NCBI GenBank assembly: GCA_018266105.1
Contig: JAFEBA010000128.1
Span: 1 to 34,588 of the forward strand
DNA: 34,588 nt
Direction of reading: 5' to 3'
Source of the DNA: a bacterium
GTDB lineage: Bacteria; Vulcanimicrobiota; Xenobia; Xenobiales; JADMJV01
The notes below the pieces were generated by a model that saw only the letters and a program-made list of their open reading frames with translations, searched no databases and had not been told where the DNA came from. Numbering within the stretch: the first letter of the stretch is position 1; each line of letters starts with the position of its first letter. A program made the position numbers and the translations under genes. Shown here piece by piece: positions 1-9,300 of this stretch.

Positions 1-158
1 ATCATTCGCAGTAATCGGTGGATTCGGAAGTCAAAGACTTCCACTCTCCAAGGATCACCAACGAGATTGCATTCGCTTCTAATATCTTCTTCAGTTTTCA
101 AAGACACCTGATTTACAGGCTTTGGCCGCCGACCGGAGGTTGTTCCCTCGGTGGGGCG
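1..158 (-). other. Probable pre-rRNA leader (rRNA gene lies left of the window)
   Basis: Read on the minus strand, this gene-free stretch follows a strong promoter. It contains a boxA-like block (GTGTCTTTGAAAACTG, about 106 down to 91), similar to the CTTTGAAAACTGAA sequences that precede bacterial 16S or 23S genes. Further on is a perfect 7-bp hairpin, GGAAGTC-TTT-GACTTCC (42 down to 26), and near the start an imperfect hairpin around 152-132. There is no credible ORF. I infer an rRNA operon leader or a spacer leading leftward to a rRNA gene outside the window. The rRNA gene itself is not visible, so which rRNA it is remains open. Confidence 0.5.
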
Positions 159-164
159 AGGCGT

Positions 165-193
165 AGGTTAGCATGGTGACCAGGGGCTGTCAA
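165..193 (-). promoter_or_regulatory. Strong sigma70-type promoter directed leftward (rRNA-like)
   Basis: On the minus strand a perfect TTGACA (193-188) is followed by a 17-base spacer and TAACCT (170-165). An A/T-rich UP-like block lies upstream (about 226-208). The sequence just after the -10 is GC-rich (ACGCCTCGCC), as in stringently controlled rRNA promoters. Together with the leader downstream, this is the best promoter in the window. Confidence 0.62.
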
Positions 194-286
194 CCGGTTT
201 GTGGGTTCATCTTAATACTTTTTCTGAGGGAGGGGACTTGTTAAGGAAGTGGCTACGAAACAGCTCGATTTGTTTACAAATTCAAA

Positions 287-320
287 GGCCCAGCAACATC
301 CTGCGGGATGCGGCTGGGCC
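287..320 (+). other. GC-rich RNA hairpin in the leader of the first gene
   Basis: GGCCCAGC (287-294) pairs perfectly with GCTGGGCC (313-320), and an inner stem CATCC/GGATG (297-301/305-309) closes a small loop. No T-run follows, so it is not a typical intrinsic terminator. It lies 52 bases upstream of the GTG at 372, directly before a second hairpin, and is probably part of that gene's 5' untranslated RNA. Confidence 0.5.
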
Positions 321-323
321 CGG

Positions 324-364
324 AGGCTCTTAGACTGGGAATAAGACAAAGACTAAGGGAGCCT
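324..364 (+). promoter_or_regulatory. Hairpin covering the Shine-Dalgarno of the 372 gene
   Basis: AGGCTCTTAG (324-333) can pair with CTAAG-GG-AGCCT (353-364), giving two 5-bp stems with a two-base G bulge and a 19-base loop. The 3' arm contains the ribosome site AAGGGAG (355-361) for the GTG at 372, so the folded form would hide it. This fits a translational switch, but the ligand or trigger is unknown. Confidence 0.42.
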
Positions 365-371
365 GACAATC

Positions 372-641
372 GTGTCCAAGACTTGCAGCTGCGGCGCTCA
401 GTTTAGCCTTCACGTGGAACTAGCCGTGCACCGCATCAAAACCGGCCACTCCGAAGTCGAGCTTCGACAGCCTGCTCCGTCTCCGGTCCCTGCTGGACGC
501 AGAGCCAGCAAGCACTGGAAGAAGACTGTGCTGGCGGGTGCGATGTTGATCTCGATTCTCGGATTTTCTGCCGGCGTGAGTGCTTCCATTCGTACCTACA
601 CCAGTTGGTCCCAGACCGCCAACGTGCTGCTACTTCCCTAG
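372..641 (+). CDS. Small membrane protein with an N-terminal zinc-finger-like motif
   Basis: 89 residues from GTG. The start is chosen because AAGGGAG lies ten bases upstream. The N terminus holds Cys5 and Cys7 followed by two His (near residues 20 and 25), arranged like half of a C2H2 finger; metal binding is an inference. A Pro/Arg/Lys-rich stretch (about 32-51) leads into one hydrophobic segment (about 53-72), then a short tail, so the predicted topology is a cytosolic finger and a single membrane anchor. Its last bases overlap the convergent gene ending at 630. No family is recognised. It could be a small regulator or anchor; the hairpins upstream suggest post-transcriptional control. Confidence 0.5.
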   Translation: MSKTCSCGAQFSLHVELAVHRIKTGHSEVELRQPAPSPVPAGRRASKHWKKTVLAGAMLISILGFSAGVSASIRTYTSWSQTANVLLLP

Positions 642-971
642 GCCGTCCAGCTGGTAAGCGGCAGTCCGATTGCTGGGGGCGGTTTCGTCGTGGTTTCCTG
701 GGGCGTAGCCAAGTTTTTCAAAACGACCCTCCTTCAGGGCGATGACGTCACGCCAACCGTCTTTCCAGCGCATGACCAGCTTCCCGTTGACCCACTTCCA
801 ATACCCGCGGGTGCCGTTTTCCCAGTCGTTGCGAGCGGAATGGTTCGGGTAGAGGGTGACGATGATGGGGGAACCATCGGTGTGATAAATACGCCAGCGA
901 CCGACCGCTGAAAACGGGTCGGCCCAGGCGGCCGAAGCTAAGCAAAGTAAGAGTAAGAGTCTTTTCACCAT
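630..971 (-). CDS. Small secreted protein of unknown function
   Basis: 113 residues with a clear signal peptide: MVKR, a Leu-rich core and an AWA-D cleavage site near residue 17. The mature part is short and rich in Trp and Gly (GRWRIY, GYWKWVNGKLVMRW), suggesting a small beta-sandwich or barrel of the kind that measures substrate or ligand binding in the periplasm. I do not recognise a catalytic motif or a named family. It is convergent with the 372 gene (12-base overlap) and lies 27 bases downstream of the ArsR-type gene on the same strand, so the two may be co-transcribed. Confidence 0.6.
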   Translation of the reverse strand: MVKRLLLLLCLASAAWADPFSAVGRWRIYHTDGSPIIVTLYPNHSARNDWENGTRGYWKWVNGKLVMRWKDGWRDVIALKEGRFEKLGYAPGNHDETAPSNRTAAYQLDGLGK

Positions 972-998
972 AGCTGGCCCGTTCGGGTCGCTAAGAAC

Positions 999-1415
999 TC
1001 AGCCCTCTTTCAGCGCTGTCACCTGTTGAAGGGCGGCCACCACTTCGCCCAGGCGCTGGCTCTCTTGCTGTATGAAGCTCATTCCTTCTAGCAACCAGCG
1101 GCCCAGTCCAACTTGTTCGAGGTGGTAGAAAACACGCCGGCCTTCCTTGCGCTCGCGGACAATATGGTGGCTCTTCATCAGGCCTAAGTGTTGGCTGAGG
1201 CGGGAGGGAGAGATTCCCAGCGCTTCTCGCAGGGCGCTCACTTCTCGCTCGCCTTCCTGGAGTTCCAGGGCGATGCGCACACGGTCGTGGTGGGATAAAG
1301 CAGATAAAAAATTCGCCATTTCTTCGGCGACAACTTTACGGTAAGGCATGCTGCGAAATTCGACTTCGTTCAATGTTCCCTGGTGCTTTGAGACTTTCTG
1401 AACACCAGATTTCAT
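999..1415 (-). CDS. ArsR-family winged-helix transcriptional regulator
   Basis: 138 residues. The core (about 30-110) is a typical ArsR winged helix: an N-terminal helix with LSHHDRVRIALEL, a recognition helix region GISPSRLSQHLGLMK and a wing with RKEGRRVFYHL. No metal-binding CxC or His-cluster of ArsR/SmtB sensors is obvious, so the ligand is unknown and this may be a non-metal member. About 25 residues precede the usual family start; an internal Met at 1349 is an alternative start. GGAG lies very close to the chosen ATG. The gene is divergent from the DUF4013 membrane gene, with 49 bases between them, so that short gap may hold its operator. Confidence 0.8.
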   Translation of the reverse strand: MKSGVQKVSKHQGTLNEVEFRSMPYRKVVAEEMANFLSALSHHDRVRIALELQEGEREVSALREALGISPSRLSQHLGLMKSHHIVRERKEGRRVFYHLEQVGLGRWLLEGMSFIQQESQRLGEVVAALQQVTALKEG

Positions 1416-1464
1416 AAACTCCGAGGCACGCGGGAATCCCGACCGGGCGGACGAATAGAGGGGA

Positions 1465-2274
1465 ATGGGCAGCAGAATCTTTCAAATCAATCTGATGCAA
1501 GGGTTTCTCTATCCCACCACCGGCTTTAAGCGTTTGCTGGCCGCCTGGTTGGTGCTACCTGTCAGCCTGGCTGTGTTGGTCCCTCCCATTCTCATGGGGC
1601 TGGGCCTGGGCGGAACTCTGAAGCTAAGTGCTCATCAGGGCCTGGGATTGACTTTGAGCATTCTGGCCATCTGTGTGCTGGTCGGTTCCATTCCGTTTAC
1701 CTGTCTGGCGGGATATATGCTTCGTTGTCGCAAGCAGGTTATGCAGGGCAATCAACAACTGCCTCCATGGACCGGTCTCAAGTCCCTGCTTCGAGACGGC
1801 GGCGGCATGGATATGCTGGGAATTTGGTTCGCCACTCCGGCTCTGGTGCTGGTTAGTCTTGCGCTGACGAGCCTGGCCGGAACCATTGGTAATTTTTCTA
1901 GCCACCATACCTTGGGCGCTTTTTTGATGGCGCTCCTGGGGTCCGGTGCCGGACTGATTTGCCTGCTACTGGCCCTTGTTTATTGGATTTTCGTGTTGCT
2001 GGTCTCGCCCATGGCTACCTTGCGTTTGGCCCTGGGGGCCAGTCCCTTGCATGCCGTCAGTTTGAAAGGCATCCTTCAGGACATCGGCAAAGGCTTCGGT
2101 GACTACCTGCTCTGCTGCGTCCTGGTCTGGGGAGTAAGCGTGCTCTTTCAAATGGCTCAAGCGGCCTTCTGGCCGCTGATTCTGGTGACGTTTCCCTCCC
2201 AGGTCTATTTGCAGTTGGTGTGGGCCAACTTGCTCGGTCAGTACGCCGTGGCTTACCTTCCCGAAAGGCTCTAG
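1465..2274 (+). CDS. DUF4013-type polytopic membrane protein
   Basis: 269 residues with about five or six hydrophobic segments. Around residues 85-115 it has the block GYMLRCRKQVMQGNQQLPPW, which matches the 'GY..RC.R.v..G...LP.W' signature I associate with DUF4013 membrane proteins. Their function is not known. The gene ends four bases before ligA, so it heads a two-gene unit with the ligase. A G-rich ribosome site nearly touches the first ATG; the ATG at 1495 is a possible alternative start. Confidence 0.7.
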   Translation: MGSRIFQINLMQGFLYPTTGFKRLLAAWLVLPVSLAVLVPPILMGLGLGGTLKLSAHQGLGLTLSILAICVLVGSIPFTCLAGYMLRCRKQVMQGNQQLPPWTGLKSLLRDGGGMDMLGIWFATPALVLVSLALTSLAGTIGNFSSHHTLGAFLMALLGSGAGLICLLLALVYWIFVLLVSPMATLRLALGASPLHAVSLKGILQDIGKGFGDYLLCCVLVWGVSVLFQMAQAAFWPLILVTFPSQVYLQLVWANLLGQYAVAYLPERL

Positions 2275-2277
2275 ATC

Positions 2278-4314
2278 ATGCTCGCCGCCACTCGCGCAGA
2301 AGAACTGCGCGCACTCATCGCTTACCACAATCAGCTCTATCATCAGCAGGATGCGCCCGAAATCTCGGATGTAGAGTACGACGAACTGGTTCGTGAACTC
2401 AAACAGATTGAACTCGACTACCCAGAACTGGTGACCGAGGACTCGCCCAGCCAGCAGGTCGGCTTTACTCCCTCAGACCTGTTCACTCCGGTGGAGCACC
2501 TTACCCCGATGATGTCGTTGGACAATGCCATGTCCTTTGAGGAACTGGCAGCCTGGGGTAAGCGTCTGGAGCGGTATATCGACACCAATGTCGAGTATTC
2601 TTGCGAGCTGAAGATGGACGGACTGGCGGTTTCATTAGTTTATACCGACGGCCACCTGACTCGGGCCGCCACCCGAGGTGACGGCAGGGTGGGTGAGGAC
2701 ATTACCCTCAATGTCTTGCAGATCAAGGGGGTTCCTCACCGTCTCAAGGACGCCCCGCCCCTGGTGGAGGCTCGCGGAGAGATTTACATGCCGGTCAGCT
2801 CCTTCAAGCAGCTGAACGAAGAGCAGATGTTAAGGGGAGAGCGCATTTTTGCTAATCCCAGGAACGCCGCGGCCGGCTCTCTGCGCCAGAAGGACCCGCA
2901 GATTACAGCCAGTCGCAACCTCAGCTTTTTTGCTTATCAGCTGGCTCAGGCGCCGGTCAACTTTAAAGATCACGCCGAGACTCTGGCTTACCTGCGCGAG
3001 CAAGGCCTGCCCGTCAATCCCACCAGCAAGATTTTACACAGCCTGTCTGAGGTTTACGACTTCTGCCAGCACTGGCAGGTCAATCGCCATTCCAATGACT
3101 ATGAGATCGACGGGGTGGTGGTTAAGATCAATGACCTGGCTCAGCGCCAGGAACTGGGTTTCACCTCCAAGGCCCCGCGCTGGGCCGTGGCGTTCAAGTT
3201 TCCTCCCGAAGAACGTAACACGTTGCTTAAGGACATTATGGTTTCCATCGGTCGCTCCGGCAAAGCAACCCCCTTCGCCGTGCTGGAGCCAGTCTTTGTT
3301 GGCGGCAGCACCGTGCGTCTGGCAACCCTGCACAATCAGGACCAGGTGGCTCTTAAGGATGTGCGCCCGGGAGACGTGGTGATCGTGCGCAAGGCTGGGG
3401 ACGTCATTCCGGAAGTGGTGGGCCCGGTGCTGAGTAAGCGGCCAGAAGGCCTGCCGCCCTGGGAGTTCCCCAAGAACTGTCCCGAGTGCGGCGGGGAGCT
3501 CAGCCGCAGCGAGGGAGAGAGCGATACTTTTTGCACCAGCGCTGAGTGTCCCAAACAGCTCGAGCAGCGCATCGTCCACTTCGCCAGCCGCGGCTGCATG
3601 GACATTGAGAACCTGGGTGAGCGCACTGTGCAGTTGTTCCGTCAGTTGGAGCTGCTCAGGGACATAGGAGACATCTACAACCTGGACTACGACCGCATCA
3701 AGCTGATCGAGGGCTTTGGAGAAGTCTCCATCAACAATCTCAGGTCCGGTATCGAAGCCTCCAAGCAGAGGCCTCTGTCCAATCTGTTGAGCGGACTGGG
3801 AATTCGCCATTTGGGCGCCACCGGGGCGCGCGTGCTGGCCAAGGGAATGCATCACCTGGACAACATTCTGCGGGCCTCAGTTGATGAGATTGGCTCGGTG
3901 GAGGGTATCGGCACGGTGATAGCTCAGAGCGTTCATGAGTTCTTTCAACACGAGGACAATCGCCAGTTGATCGAGAGGTTGCGCTCGGCCGGAGTCAACT
4001 TTGAAGGTCCCAAGGCCTCCACTCTGGCGCAGACGCTCAGTGGAATGTCGATCGTCGTCACCGGAACTCTGGAGAATTTTTCGCGCGAAGGTGCCGAGGA
4101 AGCCATCAAAGAGCGCGGGGGCAAATCCCCTGGTAGTGTTTCAAAGAAGACCCATGCTGTGGTTCTGGGAGAGGGACCGGGGGCGGCCAAGATCACCAAG
4201 GCCCGGGATTTGAAAATCCCGATCCTGAATGAGCAGCAGTTTCAGCAGTTGCTTGAAACGGGCGTGATTCCTGAAGTCTCAGCCGGTGATGGAGAAGGTG
4301 CAGTGGTCGGGTAA
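2278..4314 (+). CDS. ligA: NAD+-dependent DNA ligase LigA
   Basis: 678 residues, the usual LigA length. It seals nicks in DNA using NAD+, forming an AMP-lysine intermediate, in replication and repair. Visible parts in order: domain Ia (Tyr-rich YHNQLYHQQD near residue 16), the adenylation motif K112-M-D-G, the OB fold, a four-Cys zinc finger (C401, C404, C419, C424), helix-hairpin-helix repeats (about 440-575) and a C-terminal BRCT domain (about 588-662). All key residues are present. It starts four bases after the DUF4013 gene, probably by translational coupling. Its last 36 bases overlap the convergent CxxC gene. Confidence 0.97.
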   Translation: MLAATRAEELRALIAYHNQLYHQQDAPEISDVEYDELVRELKQIELDYPELVTEDSPSQQVGFTPSDLFTPVEHLTPMMSLDNAMSFEELAAWGKRLERYIDTNVEYSCELKMDGLAVSLVYTDGHLTRAATRGDGRVGEDITLNVLQIKGVPHRLKDAPPLVEARGEIYMPVSSFKQLNEEQMLRGERIFANPRNAAAGSLRQKDPQITASRNLSFFAYQLAQAPVNFKDHAETLAYLREQGLPVNPTSKILHSLSEVYDFCQHWQVNRHSNDYEIDGVVVKINDLAQRQELGFTSKAPRWAVAFKFPPEERNTLLKDIMVSIGRSGKATPFAVLEPVFVGGSTVRLATLHNQDQVALKDVRPGDVVIVRKAGDVIPEVVGPVLSKRPEGLPPWEFPKNCPECGGELSRSEGESDTFCTSAECPKQLEQRIVHFASRGCMDIENLGERTVQLFRQLELLRDIGDIYNLDYDRIKLIEGFGEVSINNLRSGIEASKQRPLSNLLSGLGIRHLGATGARVLAKGMHHLDNILRASVDEIGSVEGIGTVIAQSVHEFFQHEDNRQLIERLRSAGVNFEGPKASTLAQTLSGMSIVVTGTLENFSREGAEEAIKERGGKSPGSVSKKTHAVVLGEGPGAAKITKARDLKIPILNEQQFQQLLETGVIPEVSAGDGEGAVVG

Positions 4315-4512
4315 GACGGCCGGGCGCTGAAAGCGTAGGAGGCCTTCCTTGCATTCAAAGTAGGTGCACTGGCGCCCCGAGATGGCCAGCACTTCAACGC
4401 TTGGTAATTGCTTGGTTTTGAATCCAAATTTCTTGCAGCCCAGAGGCGTGTTGTTATCCCAGGTTACCTGGAAGTGTTCGCACTGTCTGCAGTTTGGCGC
4501 ATGTTGGCTCAT
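4279..4512 (-). CDS. Small CxxC protein (HFxVTWD...GCKxFGFK family)
   Basis: 77 residues. The pattern C8-x2-C11-x-HFQVTWD-x5-LGC-KKFGFKTKQLPS-x9-SGRQC is typical of a widespread family of roughly 60-80 residue proteins with four conserved Cys, probably a small zinc-binding fold. Homologs are sometimes labelled uracil-DNA glycosylase in databases; nothing here supports that activity. It follows the C11 peptidase on the same strand after 51 bases and overlaps the 3' end of ligA from the opposite strand. Confidence 0.72.
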   Translation of the reverse strand: MSQHAPNCRQCEHFQVTWDNNTPLGCKKFGFKTKQLPSVEVLAISGRQCTYFECKEGLLRFQRPAVLPDHCTFSITG

Positions 4513-4563
4513 ATGCTCAGGATATCCCTCGCCTCTGAAAGAAATCTGTAAACGGTTTGTTGC

Positions 4564-5661
4564 CTATTCTTCAAAGTGTGCCGATTTGGGATCGTCCACC
4601 GGGCCCACCCGCTCCTGAGCCTGGGACCATTTCACATCTTTCTCGAATTCCAGGTTGCGGTAAGACAGATCGCTGGACTTATGCACCTGGAGTGTCATTC
4701 CGGTGGCTCCGGCGTAGGGCCCGTGATGGTCCTCGGAGATCACGGCATCCTGGATGGCGGCAAGGGCTGCGCCTGCTTTCTCTTTGACAGTCGGGTCTGC
4801 CACTCGATCTTGGAGTTGGCGAGCCCAATCTCCGGCGTCGCGATAACCGTAAAAGCGCACGGTATCCTTCCAGATGGCCCGGAGCTCAGCCTGGGTGGTG
4901 GGGGTTTCCACCAAAGCCTGGCGCAGTTCCGCCATAGGCTGGGCAATGGCGCCCACTTTGCTCAGATCAATCGCTGAAAGAGTGTGGACCGATTCAGTCG
5001 TTCCCGATTTGTCCACCAGCATGCTGGCCAGTTCGCGTGGAGACATATCCAGGCGCACCGAGCGCAGGGTATCGGGCGTTAGAATGGGGTTGTAGGGCCA
5101 TCCATCGGCTCCTTCGGTCATCTCCGAGGCCACCATGTAGGAGGCCTGATCGCGCACCTGATAAGCGGTTTCCAAGTTGGCCATCAGGCAGCAATCAAAG
5201 CCCAGGACGTCGATTTTCTTACCGGTGGCCTGTTGAGCGTGTGCCAGTCCGGCTTTCAGCTCGGGGACGCTCATCCAGCCGCGCGCGGAATCGTCCTGGG
5301 CACAGCCTTTCCAAGCGTTGCCGTGGTCTGAGATAACCAGCATAAAATGCTCCGAGGGGTAGTTCTTCATGGCCCACTGAATCGCGTCCGAGAGGGTATA
5401 AGCCGAGGACATGTTGACCTGGCCCTTTTGCTCCAATACCGGTGAGAGCACGGGACCATGGCCATCCTTGGTCTTCTCGATGTGGTAACGCTCGGCGCCT
5501 CCGCCCTCGCGACCGTGGTCGATTTGCACGACCACGTCGGTCTGCGCATCCGAGCCGACCGTTTCCAGTTCGGCCACATCGTCCACCATGTAGGGGTGCA
5601 GATTGTTGTCGGCTGCGGAGTAGAGCAGCACGGTCCATTTCTTGGGAGCGTTCTGAATCAT
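4564..5661 (-). CDS. Clostripain-family (C11) cysteine peptidase
   Basis: 365 residues from ATG 5661; a TTG at 5685 is an alternative start. The opening KKWTVLLYSAADNNLHPYM is the typical C11 start. The catalytic dyad is visible: His113 in SDHGNAW and Cys158 in FDCCLMANLE, where a second Cys sits directly before the nucleophile instead of the common Ala. C11 enzymes are cysteine endopeptidases often specific for basic residues and often self-activated. There is no signal peptide, unlike many secreted clostripains, so it is either cytosolic or exported by another route. It is divergent from the zf-TFIIB gene, and a CxxC gene follows it. Confidence 0.88.
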   Translation of the reverse strand: MIQNAPKKWTVLLYSAADNNLHPYMVDDVAELETVGSDAQTDVVVQIDHGREGGGAERYHIEKTKDGHGPVLSPVLEQKGQVNMSSAYTLSDAIQWAMKNYPSEHFMLVISDHGNAWKGCAQDDSARGWMSVPELKAGLAHAQQATGKKIDVLGFDCCLMANLETAYQVRDQASYMVASEMTEGADGWPYNPILTPDTLRSVRLDMSPRELASMLVDKSGTTESVHTLSAIDLSKVGAIAQPMAELRQALVETPTTQAELRAIWKDTVRFYGYRDAGDWARQLQDRVADPTVKEKAGAALAAIQDAVISEDHHGPYAGATGMTLQVHKSSDLSYRNLEFEKDVKWSQAQERVGPVDDPKSAHFEE

Positions 5662-5747
5662 GGCTCCAACAGTATGCCAGCTCAAAGCTTTCTCGTTTGA
5701 ACGGACTGTTACCAGGTTCTCAGATCGGAGAACCAGAACTCACTCCT

Positions 5748-6224
5748 ATGTTCTGTCCTGCCTGTAAAAAACAACCAATGGAAACGACCCAAGATCCTGA
5801 GACCAAGCTTGAAGTGGACAGCTGTCCGGAGTGTCTGGGCATCTGGTTTGACGCCGGCGAGCTGGAGACGTTTTACAAGAGCCGCGAACTGGTCAAGCGC
5901 TTCACGCCCGTCGGGGGCGAATCCATTCATCATACCTACGAAATTTCGGCCTCAGCCCGTCGTTGCCCGCGCTGTCGAAAAGGCATGGAGCGCCCGCTTG
6001 TGGGTGGAATCTCGGTGGATGTCTGCCGGGATTGTCGCGGCATCTGGTTCGATCAAGGGGAACTGGCCAAAGTCACTCAGATCTATAAGACCCGTGGCTT
6101 GAAGGGTGACGACCTGGTCGCTGATCAGGTTCGGGGTGGACATAGCTCCAAGGCCTCTAAAGGCGATGCCTTCAGTGTGGTCAGCTGGTTCTTCAACAGC
6201 TTTCTGGCAAACAAAATTCGATAA
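5748..6224 (+). CDS. Protein with two zf-TFIIB zinc ribbons
   Basis: 158 residues from ATG 5748. It carries two copies of the CPxC-x19-CPxC-x-GIWFDxGEL zinc-ribbon pattern called zf-TFIIB: C3, C6, C26, C29 and C73, C76, C93, C96. Each ends in GIWFD plus GEL. The tail is basic and hydrophobic (VVSWFFNSFLANKIR). Members occur widely in bacteria without a settled role; RNA or protein binding is guessed. The open frame extends upstream, but the zinc ribbon begins right after this Met. The ribosome site is weak. Confidence 0.8.
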   Translation: MFCPACKKQPMETTQDPETKLEVDSCPECLGIWFDAGELETFYKSRELVKRFTPVGGESIHHTYEISASARRCPRCRKGMERPLVGGISVDVCRDCRGIWFDQGELAKVTQIYKTRGLKGDDLVADQVRGGHSSKASKGDAFSVVSWFFNSFLANKIR

Positions 6225-6267
6225 AGTGAATAAATTGTCTATAGAAATTTACATGACTGTCTATAAA

Positions 6268-6298
6268 ATAACACTGATAAGTTGTAGAGTGGTGTTAT
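6268..6298. promoter_or_regulatory. Inverted repeat in an A/T-rich promoter island
   Basis: ATAACAC (6268-6274) and GTGTTAT (6292-6298) form a perfect 7-base inverted repeat with a 17-base spacer. It sits in a marked A/T-rich island (6230-6300) in otherwise GC-rich DNA. The repeat ends 16 bases before the GTG of the giant membrane gene, next to a perfect AAGGAGG (6303-6309). It may be an operator or a leader hairpin. The copies GTCTATAGA and GTCTATAAA just upstream are a further short repeat. Confidence 0.35.
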
Positions 6299-6314
6299 CT
6301 GAAAGGAGGACGCC

Positions 6315-9300
6315 GTGACACTTCGTTGTTGGAACTGCGGAACCGAAGAGTCCCGGGCGGATGCTTCGGTTTGCGCTTTATGCGGAGAGTTTCTGCGGCC
6401 GGAGACGGAGCAGCGCACTCGCGCTCGCGAGCGGGTGGAGTACCTGATCCGTGAGCTAAGGCGCTGGAAGTCCGTCCCGGACTGGTGGAAGAACGAGGCT
6501 GAGGAAAACTACCGCAGGCGTCTGAAAACACTTCGAGAGCTGCCGAGCACTCCTATTGTGGAATCTCCCGCGGTCGTGGCTCGGGCCTCTGTGGATAGCC
6601 TGATGGTCGAAGGCCTTCCTGAACGAATGGAAGCCCCTGATATTCCCGACGAACAGGTTGCGGCCTTGCAGGTGGTCACCCAGGTCGACCCCCCGGTGGC
6701 ACCTCCGCCCCCCCCGCGCCAGCGCTCAGCCACAAGTGCCGAGAAGCAGGCTGCGTTTCAGGCTCTGCTCGACCACCAGGTCGAACTCCCTCAGTTGCCG
6801 GTCGAAACCCATACCCCCAGTGAAGCCGACTTGGCCATGCAGATGCTGATGGGAGCCTTCTCGGAAAAGAAGATCCGATTGCTCTACGCCTTAGGTGGAG
6901 TGCTGCTGTTAGCCGCAGGAGTCGGCATTCTGGGCAGCAACTGGGACGGCTGGGGCCGTCAGGCGATGGCGTTGCTGCTGACCTTGCTGCCGGTCTTGTT
7001 CTTCTGGCTGGCCCGTCGTCTGGAAGAGGTTTTGCCCGTATCCAGCCGTATGTTTACGGTTTTGGGTGGAGCCATGTTGCCGGTCGGACTGCTTTTCCTG
7101 GAGGTCTGGAGGGCCCCGGCCTTCCTGATCGGTTTTGTGGTCAACCGGCGCCACGCCAAGGAGCCCATCTGCGTCTACCTTTCCGGTTTGTGCTGGGCTC
7201 TGACCGGCTGGGCCCTGGGCGGAGGCCTGCCGCTGGGATTGCTCAGTTTCGCCGGCGCCGCCGTGTTGCTCAAAATGGAGCGGGACAATCCCCACTGGAT
7301 CAAGGTGGCCCACGGACTTTCCCTGCTGGGTTTGCTCTCGGCTTTTACCCGCGGACAACTGGAAGCGGGTACGGCCACAACTTTGTTTCTGCTGGCGATT
7401 ACCTACTTCACCACCTGCGCTCTGGTGCTTAACACCACTCGAGCGATGGTGGGCGCCTCTCTGGTCAGCCTGCTCTGCGCGGCCTGGCTCAGTTCTCTGC
7501 TGGAATGGCCGACCTCGACCGTCGGTCTGGCAGCATTGCTCCAGGGGGCTCTCTACTTCAGGCGTAATCAAACTCTGGCCCTGACCTTACCGGCCGCCAT
7601 CCTCTTGCTTTTCGTCGGGTTGCCGATGCTGGCTCACCCTTTTCAGGCGGACGCGCTGCAGATGCTGACCGGCGTTCTGGGCACGGCCTTTTATGCTTAT
7701 GCCGCCTACGCCCACAACCGACCGGTCTGGGCCTATGCCGCCGCTCTGTGCGCACTCTACTCCTACTTCACCCTTCTGGGTTTGACCCACATCGCGACCT
7801 ACAGGCCCTGGATGGTGGCTGTGTTGCTGGCAACCCAGATTGTAGTCACCCTACTGCGTTATAAGGTGCCTCACGATTACTTGCGACCCTGGGCTTTCAC
7901 TGCGGCGGGCACGGCTTTGTTGCTGGTGCCGCTGAATGCGGTCTTGCAGATGGCCGGGGCCGATGCTTTCACGCCCTGGGTTTACCTGGGGGTGTCGGCC
8001 ACAATCGCGCTGTGCGCGGTTTTCGAGAAGGAGTCCAAGGCCCTTTATGTCTCGATGGTGACGGCTGCGCTGGCTTATGGAACCTGGCTACCCATCTGGT
8101 TCGGCCACAGCTCGCAGCCCAATCTGGGGCTGGCCTTCACAGCCTTTGTGGCCGCGCTGGCACTGGGTGGGCTGGCTCTGCGCAAGACTCCCTATGCTCA
8201 ACCGTTGCTGGTTTCGGCTGCCGTGGCGGGTTGGGTCTTCTCTACCATGCAGTTTGGCTATCTGGCTGTGGGTTACTGGTCCTCGGCCACCACCGCGCTC
8301 ATTTTCTACGGCGTCGGATTCGCTATGCCCCGGAAGAAAGCCAGCAACTTTCAGGCCGGTCTTTGTTTGGTTACGGCTCTGGCATGCTTTGACCACCTCG
8401 GAACGAGCGGTCTGACAGCCGGCCTGGTGGCAAGCGCCCTGTTGATGGCTCTTCCTGGATACGCTGAAGCTGGCTTGCTGTGGAGTGCCTGTGTGGCCGT
8501 TATGGGGCCGGTTCACTTGCAACTTTTCCCCGCTCTGCTCTGGCTGGGTGGGGCGACCTACAAGAAGGATCTGAGATTGGCTCAGGCCAGCACGCTGCTT
8601 GCTTTGCCCTGCGTGGTGCTGCACGGACTGGCGGGCGCCAATCTTGGGTTGCTTGCACTACAATGCTCGGCCTTGTTGGCCCTGAGTCTTCGCTGGAGTC
8701 AGGCCAGCCTGCTGGTTCCCGCCTGGCTGGCGCTGAAGGTAATTTACCTGCAGGCATTCCCCGAGCACCTGACCCCGGCCCTCTGGTTGGAATGGCTGCT
8801 CTTCTTCCTGGTCAATCGTAAACTTGAGAAACCGCTTCCCAGTATCGAAGGGCTGACGGGCCTGTGCTTGCTGGCCATCAGTTTTTGGCAGGGCGGCTGG
8901 CAGGCAGCCCTCAACCCGTGGTTGGTGGTGGGACTGCTGCTCTATCGCAAGCAGTCTCAAATGGCTCAGGTCGTCGCTGTATGGGCTGCTTTCTGCGGGG
9001 CCGAAGTGACTCATCAGTGGTTGGTTTTCTCCGCCGAGCTCTTCCTTTGGTGTCTGGTGCAGCCCCGCAGTCTGAGGCCTCTGGGTTACCTGGCCTGGCT
9101 GGGTTGCCTGGCGGGCGGTGAACTGGTTCCTCTGTGCGGAACACTGGCTCTGGGAGCGGGTGCCTTCGGGTTTCAGAAGCGAGCACACGAATGCTTCGGT
9201 TTACTCTATCATGCCTATGTGGCCGTGCTATTCCACAACAGTGTGGCCACTCCAGAGTTCTTTACCGTGCCTCTGGGCCTTTGGATGTTGCGCACGCACC

